DNA of 64,000 nucleotides from Siphlonurus alternatus (Eukaryota > Arthropoda > Insecta > Ephemeroptera > Siphlonuridae). A program made the position numbers and the translations under genes. The DNA lies in NCBI GenBank assembly GCA_949825025.1, contig OX463781.1, positions 4,071,370 through 4,135,369 of the forward strand. Direction: 5' to 3'. The notes beneath the pieces were generated by a model. That model was not told the origin of the DNA. It made no database searches and worked only from the letters and a program-made list of their open reading frames with translations. Shown one piece after another: positions 43,764-52,766 of the stretch (positions are counted from its first letter, which is position 1; each line of letters opens with the position of its first letter).

Positions 43764-44063
43764 TGCATATGAAAATTTTTTTTTGCAGAAATGATTAGAA
43801 GATTTTTTCAGATTTTTTTCATTCCTGAAACTATTTTTATATAATTACTGAAACTTCTGTAAGTTACGTTGGCACCCCTGAATTCTTAATAAAAAGGATA
43901 AAATCTAGACGCCTATTGATGCCTCTAGGGGCGTGGCCGCACTTTCAATAATTATTTAAAAATAGTTCTGGGTCTCAAAAAAATCTGAAAAAATTCTGAG
44001 TAGCATAATTTGGTAGCCTCCATTCCTTTCTGCAATAACATTTTATCATGTAGGTTGTCCATT
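43764..44063. repeat. MITE, A-type of the modular superfamily
   Basis: TTTTTGCAGAAATGATTAGA left, GTTGGCACCCCTGAATTCTT and GCCTCTAGGGGCGTGGCCGC in the centre, CATGTAGGTTGTCCATT right. It lies upstream of gene D. Confidence 0.8.
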
Positions 44064-44227
44064 ATTTTAATCTATGAATTTAATTTTATAACGAAATAAT
44101 CTTTAATTATTATAAAATGAGATCATATTTTCAAAAACAGGAGGATAAAAAGTAATAAAAAATAACTTAAGATAACAAAATTAATTGTTATTTTACTTAA
44201 GTTATCAATTAATACATATCAAATAAC

Positions 44228-44262
44228 GTTAATAAAAATACAATTCTTCGAATTTAAAGTCA
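44228..44262 (+). promoter_or_regulatory. Upstream block conserved between genes D and E
   Basis: GTTAATAAAAATACAATTCT followed by TCGAATTTAAAG, 108 bp before the gene D ATG. It aligns with GTTAATAAAAAATGTAATTC then GGAATATAAAC before gene E (47538-47572). The TTTAAA/TATAAA part may be the core promoter. Confidence 0.4.
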
Positions 44263-44335
44263 TATTTCACTAAGTATGTCAAGTGATAAAATTAATATTG
44301 TCCATATTTTCTCAGTTTGCACCACGCCTTGCAAC

Positions 44336-44767
44336 ATGACGCTAGTATCATCTCTAACATTCGCCTTCGTTTGTCTAACTGCAGTTAGCGGTCAGCTGTT
44401 TGACTTTAGAGATGGTCACTTCAGAGATGTGAAGAATTGCGAGGAAGATTTAGTATGGGAAATTCAGCCAGCCATCAACTTCCCAGCCCCCCCAAATGGA
44501 GACCTGACTGGATATGTCCTCGCTTCTCCTGTTAACTTGACATCTTGCATCACACCTACCAGGGCAATTATACTAGACGCTGTTTCTTACTTCAAGATTT
44601 TGGTGTACATCCCCTTCTCTTTAGGACACTCTCTTTCTGTAGATTTATGTAGTGATGATGGATTAGACTGTTTGAGACAGATTTTTTATCTAGATGGTGA
44701 AAACTCTGCGAGTGGGTGGTGGGATGTATACGAAGAAATACCAGAGTTTGACTACCAAAAAGTGAAG
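44336..44767 (+). CDS. Gene D exon 1: signal peptide and secreted domain
   Basis: ATG 44336 begins a clean signal peptide (MTLVSSLTFAFVCLTAVSGQ). An upstream in-frame ATG at 44276 would add a polar extension and is less likely. The domain: LFDFRDGHFRDVKNC, VWEIQPAINFPAPPNGDLTG, LTSCITPTRAI, FKILVYIPFSL, a Cys-containing DLCSDDGLDC and GWWDVYEEIPEF. It ends in AAG|GTATGC, phase 0. It is closest to gene E (shared PAPPNG, LVYIP and VDLC), so D and E are probably a recent duplication. Confidence 0.85.
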
Positions 44768-44879
44768 GTATGCGATGTACATAGTTTTTGTTTCATTTTG
44801 TTATTAAAATTCCAAAGGATGTTATAAAAATTCAATGTACTTTAAACGTTCACTAATAGCTTCATATATTATTATAATT

Positions 44880-45340
44880 ATTTGATATTTATTAAAGACA
44901 TTTTATAAAATATAACTTACATTAAATAGTAAAAAAGACATTAATAAATAGATATAATAAATATCTATAGATATTTAGACATTTTCTTAAGCTTACTATA
45001 CGTGTTGAATAATTGTATGTAACTCAGTTCCAACCAATAGGGCTTCATTTAGGGCCTTGGTTGGACTGTATTTATACACAATTTAATATTAAAAAAATTA
45101 AAAAAAAATAATAAGTTACATCAAATGAGGAATTTCAATTAATAAGGGTTGAATTTAAATAAAAAACAAGTGTTTTTTTTTTCAATTTTTCCAAGAATTC
45201 AATTAATTATTATTATTATTAATGTAATAAATCTTAATAAAATCAATAAATTAAGCAAATAAGATTAAAATTTAACTAAATACTATATGCGCTCTCAAGC
45301 AGTCTATAGAGACATGAAAAACTTGATCTTTATCGGGATG
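44880..45340. other. Gene D intron, first part
   Basis: AT-rich. A block at 45025-45085 (CAGTTCCAACCAATAGGGCT, TTAGGGCCTTGGTTGGACTG) recurs at 53904-53965. Confidence 0.45.
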
Positions 45341-45348
45341 GCTAGACT

Positions 45349-45669
45349 AATGGAGTATTGTCCTCAATTTTTTTTATTGCAGAAATGGATAGAGGATGCA
45401 AAGTTATGCTATCTTGATTTTTTTCAGATTTTTTTGAGACCTGGAACTATTTTTAAAAAATTATTGAAAGTCCTTTTTGTGACGTCACGCGGCGGCAAGT
45501 CCTATCTTTTTCTTAAGGAGCAGCGTCTCGTGACGTCACGAAAAGGACTTTCGATAATTTTTTAAAAATAGTTCCCGGTCTCTAAAAAATCTGAAAAAAA
45601 TCAGGGTAGCATAACTTTGCACCCTCTATCCATTTCTGCAATAAAAAAAATTGAGGACAATACTCTATT
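45349..45669. repeat. MITE, B-type of the modular superfamily
   Basis: Almost identical to 5246-5568: AATGGAGTATTGTCCTCAAT ends, two GTGACGTCACG sites and GCGGCGGCAAGTCCTAT in the centre. It lies in the gene D intron. Confidence 0.88.
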
Positions 45670-45762
45670 AATCTTCTTACATCCCCCAAAATGGCAAACC
45701 TGCATTTTTTGTCTCCTGGAGCCAGCAAATGACGCAGGCTGTCCCGAAGAGTACCTAGAAAT

Positions 45763-46070
45763 AAAAGTATCGACCTCACAAATTTTATTGCAGGAATGAA
45801 TACGGTGAAAATTTTAACCACTATGATTTTTCATTTTTTAATAATTTTTAGAGTTCAGGAAGGAATGCTAAAAAGTTTTGCCGAGGTAAGGTTTGAGAAA
45901 ACGATATTTTTAGCCCTTGTCTTTTTATTAAGAGGTCTCAAGAGGCTTCACTTTCTAACAAATAATTCTTAAAAATAGTTCCCGGACTGTAAGAAATTTG
46001 AAAAAAATAAATCGGAGCATCATAACTTAGCACCCTCTATTCATTTCTGGAATCAAAATTTTTGAAGTTT
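45763..46070. repeat. MITE, diverged member of the modular superfamily
   Basis: GTATCGACCTCACAAATTTT, TTGCAGGAATGAATACGGTG left; CACCCTCTATTCATTTCTGG right. It ends about 15 bp before the exon 2 acceptor of gene D. Confidence 0.65.
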
Positions 46071-46086
46071 AATTTAATTGTTACAG

Positions 46087-46863
46087 ATTTTCATTTTTTC
46101 ATCTTCGACGAAGGATGCTTTGGCGATCCGATACTTCGAGATTACGAACAAGCCTCCCCTACCTCCAATCATCATCGACCCCGAAGAGGTCAGTGAACCC
46201 TCACCGAGTACCGATGACGTCACCACAGTCAGTATGGAAGTGAGCAGCCACAGTAATACAGAAGAAGATATGGAATATGATTCTAGTAGAACTACACCAT
46301 TAGACGATCTTATGACGACTACGGAAAATATCGAAACAACTTCAGGAAGTACTTTAAGTGAAGAAATCGGAACTACTCAACCTAGTTTCAGTGATCCCAC
46401 AGATAGTAACACAGAAGAGACCAGGACATTTTATACAGAAACTACTGATTTTACTGAAACCACATTCATTTCTACTGAAACTCCAGAATTATACGAAACG
46501 ACGACGCTAGATTCGATTATGACGACGTATTATACAGAGAATTCTTCTGAATTTCCTGCTGAAACTTCTACGTTCGTTTCTACCCATACCTCGGACACTC
46601 CTACTTCGGAAAGTTCTACTTCAGAAACTTCTACATCATATCGTTCAACCTTGGATATGTCTACTTCGGACATTTCTTCTTCCGATACTTCCACCTCGTA
46701 CATTTATACTTTGGACATTTCTACCTCAGACCCTTCTAGCTCGACCTCGGACACTTCCACCACGGATATATTTACTTCAGAAACGTCAACTTCGGACATT
46801 TATACTTCGGAAACTTCTACCTTAGATCCTCTTAAATACAATAAAAACATAAAATCATTTTGA
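46087..46863 (+). CDS. Gene D exon 2: domain end and Ser/Thr stalk, no TM helix
   Basis: After TTGTTACAG it encodes 258 residues. It opens IFIFSSSTKDALAIRYFEIT. The stalk is Ser/Thr/Asp/Glu-rich, becoming regular near the end (ETSTSD, TSYIYTLDISTSD, DIFTSETSTSDIYTSETST). It then reads LDPLKYNKNIKSF and stops, with no transmembrane helix and no LPRLEV motif. An AATAAA (46840-46845) lies inside the coding end. No membrane exon is visible before gene E. The product would be secreted, unless this is a truncated gene or a downstream exon exists that I cannot see. Confidence 0.75.
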   Translation: MFIFSSSTKDALAIRYFEITNKPPLPPIIIDPEEVSEPSPSTDDVTTVSMEVSSHSNTEEDMEYDSSRTTPLDDLMTTTENIETTSGSTLSEEIGTTQPSFSDPTDSNTEETRTFYTETTDFTETTFISTETPELYETTTLDSIMTTYYTENSSEFPAETSTFVSTHTSDTPTSESSTSETSTSYRSTLDMSTSDISSSDTSTSYIYTLDISTSDPSSSTSDTSTTDIFTSETSTSDIYTSETSTLDPLKYNKNIKSF

Positions 46864-47537
46864 TAAATATAGCAACTTGCAACTAAATTTTAGTTATAAT
46901 ATCCTGCATTTGAATTACTTGCAGAGAAAAATATTATACCATTATAAAGTCAGCAGCAAACCTGGTGGACATAGCTAAACTAAAAATAAGTGCGTGCATC
47001 GAGGACACGTTACATGATTTTACATTGTAATATTATGAAAATGCCCTGACAGCATCCTTAGTATAATTTTACATAATTGAAAACATCATTTAAGTACCTT
47101 TAGACAAATATTAAATATATTATAAATTTTATGAGTGAATTTTTATTCTTTCATCTAAAATTTGTAATATTTGTGATCCTCCCTATAATATATTATATCA
47201 GCAGGTAATACAAAGAGCCAAAATTTCTGCGCACAATGCAATCTATTGGTCCTTTACGTACTCATCAATAAACTAAATATACGGTCTGTCTATTATGATA
47301 ATTTAAGAAGCAGAGTCTAATATAGTTTGCATGGTAAGACCAGCTGGCGGCCTGCTTTACACTTAAATAATTTATAAACTTCCTTAAATATATCTTTAGC
47401 AATTATTTTTTATATATTTTAATTCCATCAATACCTTTCATTTTATAATTCAATTTTCTTTAATATGAAATAATATCAATAACTAATAAAATTTTATCAT
47501 TTAATTAGTACTATAAACAAAGGTATACGTCAAAAAT
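46864..47537. other. Between genes D and E, no gene seen
   Basis: AT-rich. Searched for a lost membrane/tail exon of gene D (GWS...GVA, LPRLEV): none seen. Confidence 0.5.
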
Positions 47538-47572
47538 GTTAATAAAAAATGTAATTCTAGGGAATATAAACT
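47538..47572 (+). promoter_or_regulatory. Upstream block and TATA of gene E
   Basis: GTTAATAAAAAATGTAATTC, then GAATATAAAC with TATAAA at 47565. It corresponds to the block before gene D. A second TATATAAA lies at 47623, only 41 bp before the ATG. Confidence 0.4.
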
Positions 47573-47663
47573 CAAGTACGTCAATTACTTTATTATTAAG
47601 TACAGATAAAGGTGATATTTGCTATATAAATTTACTCAGTTCGTTCCTCGCCTCTCAACTACA

Positions 47664-48122
47664 ATGTCGCTTCTCTCGTCTCTAACGTTGGCCATGGTGT
47701 GTCTGACTGCGGCTAAAGGACAGTTGTTTGATTTTAAAGAAGGACAATGGGGGGAAGTGACGAATTGTGTGGATGTGGGGCAAATACCTCATGGAGATTT
47801 TGTGATGCAGCCAGCAAGCAACTTCCCTGCCCCTCCAAATGGAGAGCTCAATGGATTCGTGCTTAGTTCTCCTCTTAATAACGTTTCTTGTATCTCACCT
47901 AACAGAGTATTCACGTGGGAGACTGAAATTTATTTCACCATGTTGGTGTATATCCCTGAATCAATTGGTACTTCTCAGTTTCTAGGAGTTGATTTATGTA
48001 ATATTGTGGGAAACAATTGCGAGTCTTTTATTGATCTAAATGTTCTAAAACCTATAGCTGCAACGGGGTGGTTGCTTCTATCTGAAAAGGTGGAACCCAG
48101 TTTTAAAATGAATCAAGGAAAG
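47664..48122 (+). CDS. Gene E exon 1: signal peptide and secreted domain
   Basis: ATG 47664 gives the signal peptide MSLLSSLTLAMVCLTAAKGQ, nearly that of gene D. Domain: LFDFKEGQWGEVTNC, FVMQPASNFPAPPNGELNG, NVSCISPNRV, FTMLVYIPESI, VDLCNIVGNNC, then TGWLLLSEKVEPSF. It ends AAG|GTATGT, phase 0. Joined to 50121 the protein has 568 residues. Upstream in-frame sequence from 47619 has no ATG. Confidence 0.85.
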
Positions 48123-48569
48123 GTATGTACATTTTATTGTTTTATTTTTTTTTTTAATTGTCTCAAAGTTAACTCTATGAGAAGTAATAAAAATACAACA
48201 CTTTTGATAAAAGTGACTTACTTCTTAGAATTTTAAAAGCATTAAATTTTCAAATGCTTAATTCAAGGTAAATTGTTGTACGTTTATTGACTTTGTTTCT
48301 TCTCAGTACAAATTGTATTTTAAAAAGAATAAAACAAATAAGGTATTATCAACCCATTTATAATATCGAAAATGTAAAAGTCCTTTCTGTATCGTATTGG
48401 ATGTATTATAAATTGCAAATTAGTCAAATTAATTATGTAATTTTGTAATAATGCATGTGATATTGTTTTAAATCAATGTAAAAAAAAAAAAATCATGTTG
48501 ATATCCAAATTCATATATTGAATCTCACATTGAATATACATGAAAATTATAATAAAAATATATTTAAAT

Positions 48570-48891
48570 AATGAAGTATCGACCTCGATTTTTTTTTATT
48601 GCAAAAATGGGTAGAGGGTGCAAAGTTATGCTATTTCTGATTTTTTCAGATTTTTTAGAGACCAGGAACTATTTTTAAAAAACTATTTAAAGTTCTTTTC
48701 GTGACGTCACGAGACGCCGCTCCTTAAGAAAAAGATCGGACTTGCCGCCGCGTGACGTCACAAAAAGGAATTTTAATAATTTTTTAAAAATACTTCCCGG
48801 TCTCAACAAAATCTGAAAAAAATCAGGGTAGAATAACTTTGAACCTTTTATCCATTTCTGCAATAAAAAAAATTGAGGTCGGTACTCCATT
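48570..48891. repeat. MITE, B-type of the modular superfamily, reverse orientation
   Basis: ATGAAGTATCGACCTCGATT left, AATTGAGGTCGGTACTCCAT right. The centre (CGTGACGTCACGAGACGCCG) is inverted relative to 45349. Gene E intron. Confidence 0.85.
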
Positions 48892-49205
48892 ATATAACAA
48901 TTCCACTGGGAGTATAATTACATTGAAGGAGATCAATTATTTAGCAACTCCACTAAATGTTTCTTTTTAATATTCTTCGTACACTGCAGTACAGTGTACA
49001 CAGCAGGTCACACCCAGCCTCTTGTATATATATATATGCAATCGTGAGGATACGATAGTACGTTTTCCATTTAGAACCGGTTCTAAATTTCTTATTATAC
49101 GAAGGCAAACGATACGAAGCTACGTGCGCACGCCTAATCGCAGAGGTTCTTAATTTTTAATCATGCGCTGCAAAATCATGCGATCTTAATGTGTGAGTAT
49201 TATAT

Positions 49206-49538
49206 AATGGAGCATCGACCTCAAATTTTTTTATTGCAGAACTGGATAGAGCGTGCAAAGTTATGCCACCCTGATTTTTTTTTCAGGTTTTTTTGAGCCC
49301 GGGAAGTATTTTTTAAAAAAATATTGAAAGTCCATTTTGTGACGTCACGAGGCGGCAAGTCCTATCTATTTCTTAAGGGGCGGCACCTCGTGACGACAAA
49401 AAATGAACTTTGAATAATTTTTTAAAAATAGTTCCCGGGCTCTAACAAATCTGAAAAAAAAATCAGGGTAGCCTAACTTTGTACGCTCTATCCATTTGTA
49501 GAATAAAAAAAAAAAAAAAAATTGAGGTCGATATCGTT
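49206..49538. repeat. MITE, B-type of the modular superfamily
   Basis: AATGGAGCATCGACCTCAAA left, a central GTGACGTCACGAGGCGGCAA, and an A-run plus ATTGAGGTCGATATCG right. The right terminus runs straight into a (TTATA)n array. Gene E intron. Confidence 0.82.
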
Positions 49539-49694
49539 TATTATATTATATTATATTATATTATATTATATTATATTATATTATATTATATTATATTATA
49601 TTATATTATATTATATTATATTATATTATATTATATTATATTATATTATATTATATTATATTATATTATATTATATTATATCATATTATATTAT
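49539..49694. repeat. (TTATA)n microsatellite
   Basis: About 156 bp of TTATA pentamers, starting at the end of the MITE. Confidence 0.96.
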
Positions 49695-49895
49695 CTTCAT
49701 ACTTTTTGCATAAAATATATTTTATATCATCTTAGAAACGTCCTAACATACTCCTTGGGACAGTTTAATCTCACACTTACTTGTAAAAATCTACAAATAT
49801 TACATTTAGAATAGCAAATTTGCTTCTCGTTGCCTTGAAAAAAGACGCGGTGCAATTTTTATTTACTTGAAAATTACTGCATAGAAAGTTTTATA

Positions 49896-50000
49896 TATTT
49901 ATTTATTTATTTGTTTGTTTGTTTGTTTGTTTGTTTGTTTGTTTGTTTGTTTGTTTGTTTGTTTGTTTGTTTGTTTGTTTGTTTGTTTGTTTGTTTTGTT

Positions 50001-50067
<67 letters not shown>

Positions 50068-50101
50068 TTTGTTTGTTTGTTTGTTTGTTTGTTTATTTAT
50101 T
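49896..50101. repeat. Compound (TTTA)n(TTTG)n microsatellite abutting gene E splice acceptor
   Basis: ATTT units, then about 90 bp of GTTT, about 70 bp of ATTT, a further GTTT block and ATTT again. It ends 20 bp before exon 2. It translates as LFV/LFI repeats in some frames, which is an artefact. Confidence 0.95.
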
Positions 50102-50120
50102 CATTATTTTTTTTTTTCAG

Positions 50121-51368
50121 TTTTATATTTCTGCAAATACAAAGAGTGATCCTGTGGCGATCCGATACCTTTTGGTTTCTGACAAGCCTCTCTCCCCTCT
50201 CGTCATGGATATCACTGATGCAACAGAGGTGACAACGGGACCTACTAACCCGGGTACTATCCCCTCAGAGCCTACTAATCCGGGTACTACCCCTTCAGAG
50301 CCTACTAACGCGGGTACTACCACTTCAGAGCCTACTAATCCGGGTACCTCGACTACTTCGCCCCCCACTCCTTCAACCTCGATTCCTTCAACCTCGACTC
50401 CTTCAACCTCGACTCCTACAACCTCGACTCCTACAACCTCGAATCCTACAACCTCGATTCCTTCAACCTCGACTCCTTCAACCTCGACTCCTACAACCTC
50501 GATTCCTTCAACCTCGAATCCTACAACCTCGACTCCTTCAACCTCGACTCCTACAACCTCAACTCCTACAACCTCGAATCCTACAACCTCGAATCCTTCA
50601 ACCTCGACTCCTACAACCTCGACTCCTACAACCTCGACTCCTACAACCTTGACTCCTTCAACCTCGACTCCTACAACCTCGATTCCTTCAACCTCGAATC
50701 CTACAACCTCGACTCCTACAACCTCGAATCCTTCAACCTCGAATCCTACAACCTCGATTCCTTCAACCTCGACTCCTACAACCTCGACTCCTACAACCTC
50801 GATTCCTTCATCCTCGAATCCTACAACCTCGAATCCTTCAACCTCGACTCCTACAACCTCGACTCCTACAACCTCGACTCCTACAACCTCGATTCCTTCA
50901 ACCTCGAATCCTACAACCTCGACTCCTTCAACCTCGACTCCTACAACCTCGAATCCTACAACCTCGAATCCTACAACCTCGATTCCTTCAACCTCGACTC
51001 CTTCAACCTCGACTCCTACAACCTCGATTCCTTCAACCTCGAATCCTACAACCTCGACTCCTTCAACCTCGACTCCTACAACCTCAACTCCTACAACCTC
51101 GAATCCTACAACCTCGAATCCTTCAACCTCGAATCCTTCAACCTCGACTCCTACAACCTCGACTCCTACAACCTCGACTCCTACAACCTCGACTCCTACA
51201 ACCTCGAATCCTTCAACCTCGAATCCTTCAACCTCGACTGCTCCAACTTCAAATCTTCCTACGGTTGCTCCTACGACGACCAAAGCGCCGAGTATGGCTC
51301 ACCCCGCTCAAATCATCGCACACTGGATCCTCGTGGTGGGTGTGGCGACGCTTCTGTGGACCAAATAA
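50121..51368 (+). CDS. Gene E exon 2: domain end, 15-bp minisatellite stalk, hydrophobic C-terminus
   Basis: After a long T-tract ending CAG it encodes 415 residues. It opens FYISANTKSDPVAIRYLLVS. Four NPGT-x-PSEPT units follow, then about 58 copies of a pentapeptide TST/N/I-P-S/T (15-bp unit, nt about 50365-51240). The coding ends ... APSMAHPAQIIAHWILVVGV ... WTK, a short hydrophobic stretch right at the C-terminus. There is no RWRR or LPRLEV tail. This could be a GPI-attachment signal or a remnant helix; the family's GWS-x-x-x-GVA motif is reduced to WILVVGVA. Array length is likely polymorphic between alleles. Confidence 0.85.
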   Translation, partial: FYISANTKSDPVAIRYLLVSDKPLSPLVMDITDATEVTTGPTNPGTIPSEPTNPGTTPSEPTNAGTTTSEPTNPGTSTTSPPTPSTSIPSTSTPSTSTPTTSTPTTSNPTTSIPSTSTPSTSTPTTSIPSTSNPTTSTPSTSTPTTSTPTTSNPTTSNPSTSTPTTSTPTTSTPTTLTPSTSTPTTSIPSTSNPTTSTPTTSNPSTSNPTTSIPSTSTPTTSTPTTSIPSSSNPTTSNPSTSTPTTSTPTTSTPTTSIPSTSNPTTSTPSTSTPTTSNPTTSNPTTSIPSTSTPSTSTPTTSIPSTSNPTTSTPSTSTPTTSTPTTSNPTTSNPSTSNPSTSTPTTSTPTTSTPTTSTPTTSNPSTSNPSTSTAPTSNLPTVAPTTTKAPSMAHPAQIIAHWILVVGVATLLWTK

Positions 51369-51489
51369 CTGCAGTGAAAAAATATCCTCACTAGAAGTAC
51401 CAGATATTCAGATATATTGTGTGTTACTGTACTTTTAATCTTATGCAAAGTATGTTTATAAGCAAAAGAATCTGACCTGTAATTTGATA

Positions 51490-51495
51490 AATAAA
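51490..51495 (+). terminator. Poly(A) signal of gene E
   Basis: AATAAA 122 bp after the stop, in GATAAATAAATTAATT. Confidence 0.5.
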
Positions 51496-51511
51496 TTAAT
51501 TTTTGCCTTGA

Positions 51512-51695
51512 TGTTGGTTTTCTGTGGTTTCCCATCGTCACTTCCAGGCAAATGCCGGGGCAGTTCCTTACGCAAGGCCACAGCCGCCTCCTTTCCTATC
51601 CTAGTTTCCTACTGCACTGTTGTTAAGTTTGAATGCTTACACTAATGCAGAATATGCTGTAGTAAGCTAAAAATAAAATTGAAAAAAAAAAAAAA
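51512..51695 (+). repeat. SINE family 2, plus strand, 5'-truncated
   Basis: GTGGTTTCCCATCGTCACTT, CAAATGCCGGGGCAGTTCCT, AAGGCCACAGCCGCCTCCTT, then GCAGAATATGCTGTAGTAAG and an A-rich tail near 51680. Same family as 34956-35255. Confidence 0.75.
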
Positions 51696-52610
51696 TTAAA
51701 TAATAAAAATAATTTGTATGTCATAAAAACGGTGACACTCATTCACTTGTTTGCAATGACAAGCTTCAACTTAAAAATGCCACAGCGTCGCATTCTGACA
51801 TCGCTTCGTCCGTAAGGTTTGTTAGGAGAAAAATCTTATTTATTTTTTCATTCAAATTCTATGCTGCACATCTCGAATATTTTTTATGTCGTGTAAAGTG
51901 ATCTTGCCCGTGGCTCATATGAATTATTAATCTTGCCCTTCATAAGAACCGTCGGAAAAAATTAAAAAACAGGTACCACTAGGTTAAAGGATAGGAAGCT
52001 TGATAGAACATGTCGTTGCGCGCAGTTCGTGCGCTAGATTTTCATTGGCTGAGAGAATTGTGTCGTCAATGTTGAAGCTTCTCATTTATGTTTAATGAAG
52101 TATATTATTCCGACCCGAACTTGATTTGAAAAGCATTTAAATAGCTCTAGCATTATTTTAATACTTAAAGAACCATTTTTTTTTAAATCTGCATTACCTG
52201 TATATTTTAAAACTTAATTTGGTATACTACACGGTTTAATATTACACACTATATTAAAATTATATATACAGGTATTTACCTTCAAAATTTTTAAATAAAT
52301 TGCAAAATGTGATTTTTTTTTGTCATTATTTAAAAGGTATCAAAAGGTAAAACTATAAAATATCATGCTTCATTTATAATAAAAGAACAATAAAAAATAG
52401 TTGCAAACATTGTATGTATTTTAAATTTAATAATAAATTTACATATTTATAATAATACTTAGAATATGAATTAATATACAACAACTTTATACAAAACTAT
52501 GTTATTTTAATTATAACATAATGTACTTTATTCTCAACTTTTTTTCTGTATCTTGACATTGTAAGAATTATACATGCAGGGATGGCAAAATGAGGCAGTG
52601 ATAGAAATAA
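51696..52610. other. AT-rich intergenic DNA, no gene seen
   Basis: No coding frame or repeat recognised. Confidence 0.5.
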
Positions 52611-52766
52611 TGGGTGCGATTCACTAAGCAGTTAACCAGGTTTCTAACCAAGTTTAGCTTAACCACGTTTAACTAAGGTGGTTCAACACGTAAAACAGGT
52701 AGAGTTAAACGTGGTTAAGCTAAACGTGGTTAGAAACCTGGCTAACTGCTTCGTGAATCGCGCCCA
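52611..52766. repeat. Foldback MITE, ATTCAC/CGAAGCAG end type
   Basis: 156-bp hairpin from TGGGTGCGATTCACTAAGCA to TGCTTCGTGAATCGCGCCCA. The arms contain AGGTTTCTAACCA and GCTTAACCACGTTTAACT with complements. ATAA lies on both flanks. Confidence 0.85.

Noticed and set aside
45287..45565. Frame of about 90 codons similar to those at 5247-5462, 48687-48890 and 60179-60370
   Set aside because: Similarity is due to the shared B-type MITE, not to a protein family.
49911..50120. Possible N-terminal extension of gene E exon 2 (LFVCLFV repeat)
   Set aside because: It is microsatellite translated in frame; the acceptor at 50120 and the paralogue pattern place the exon start at 50121.
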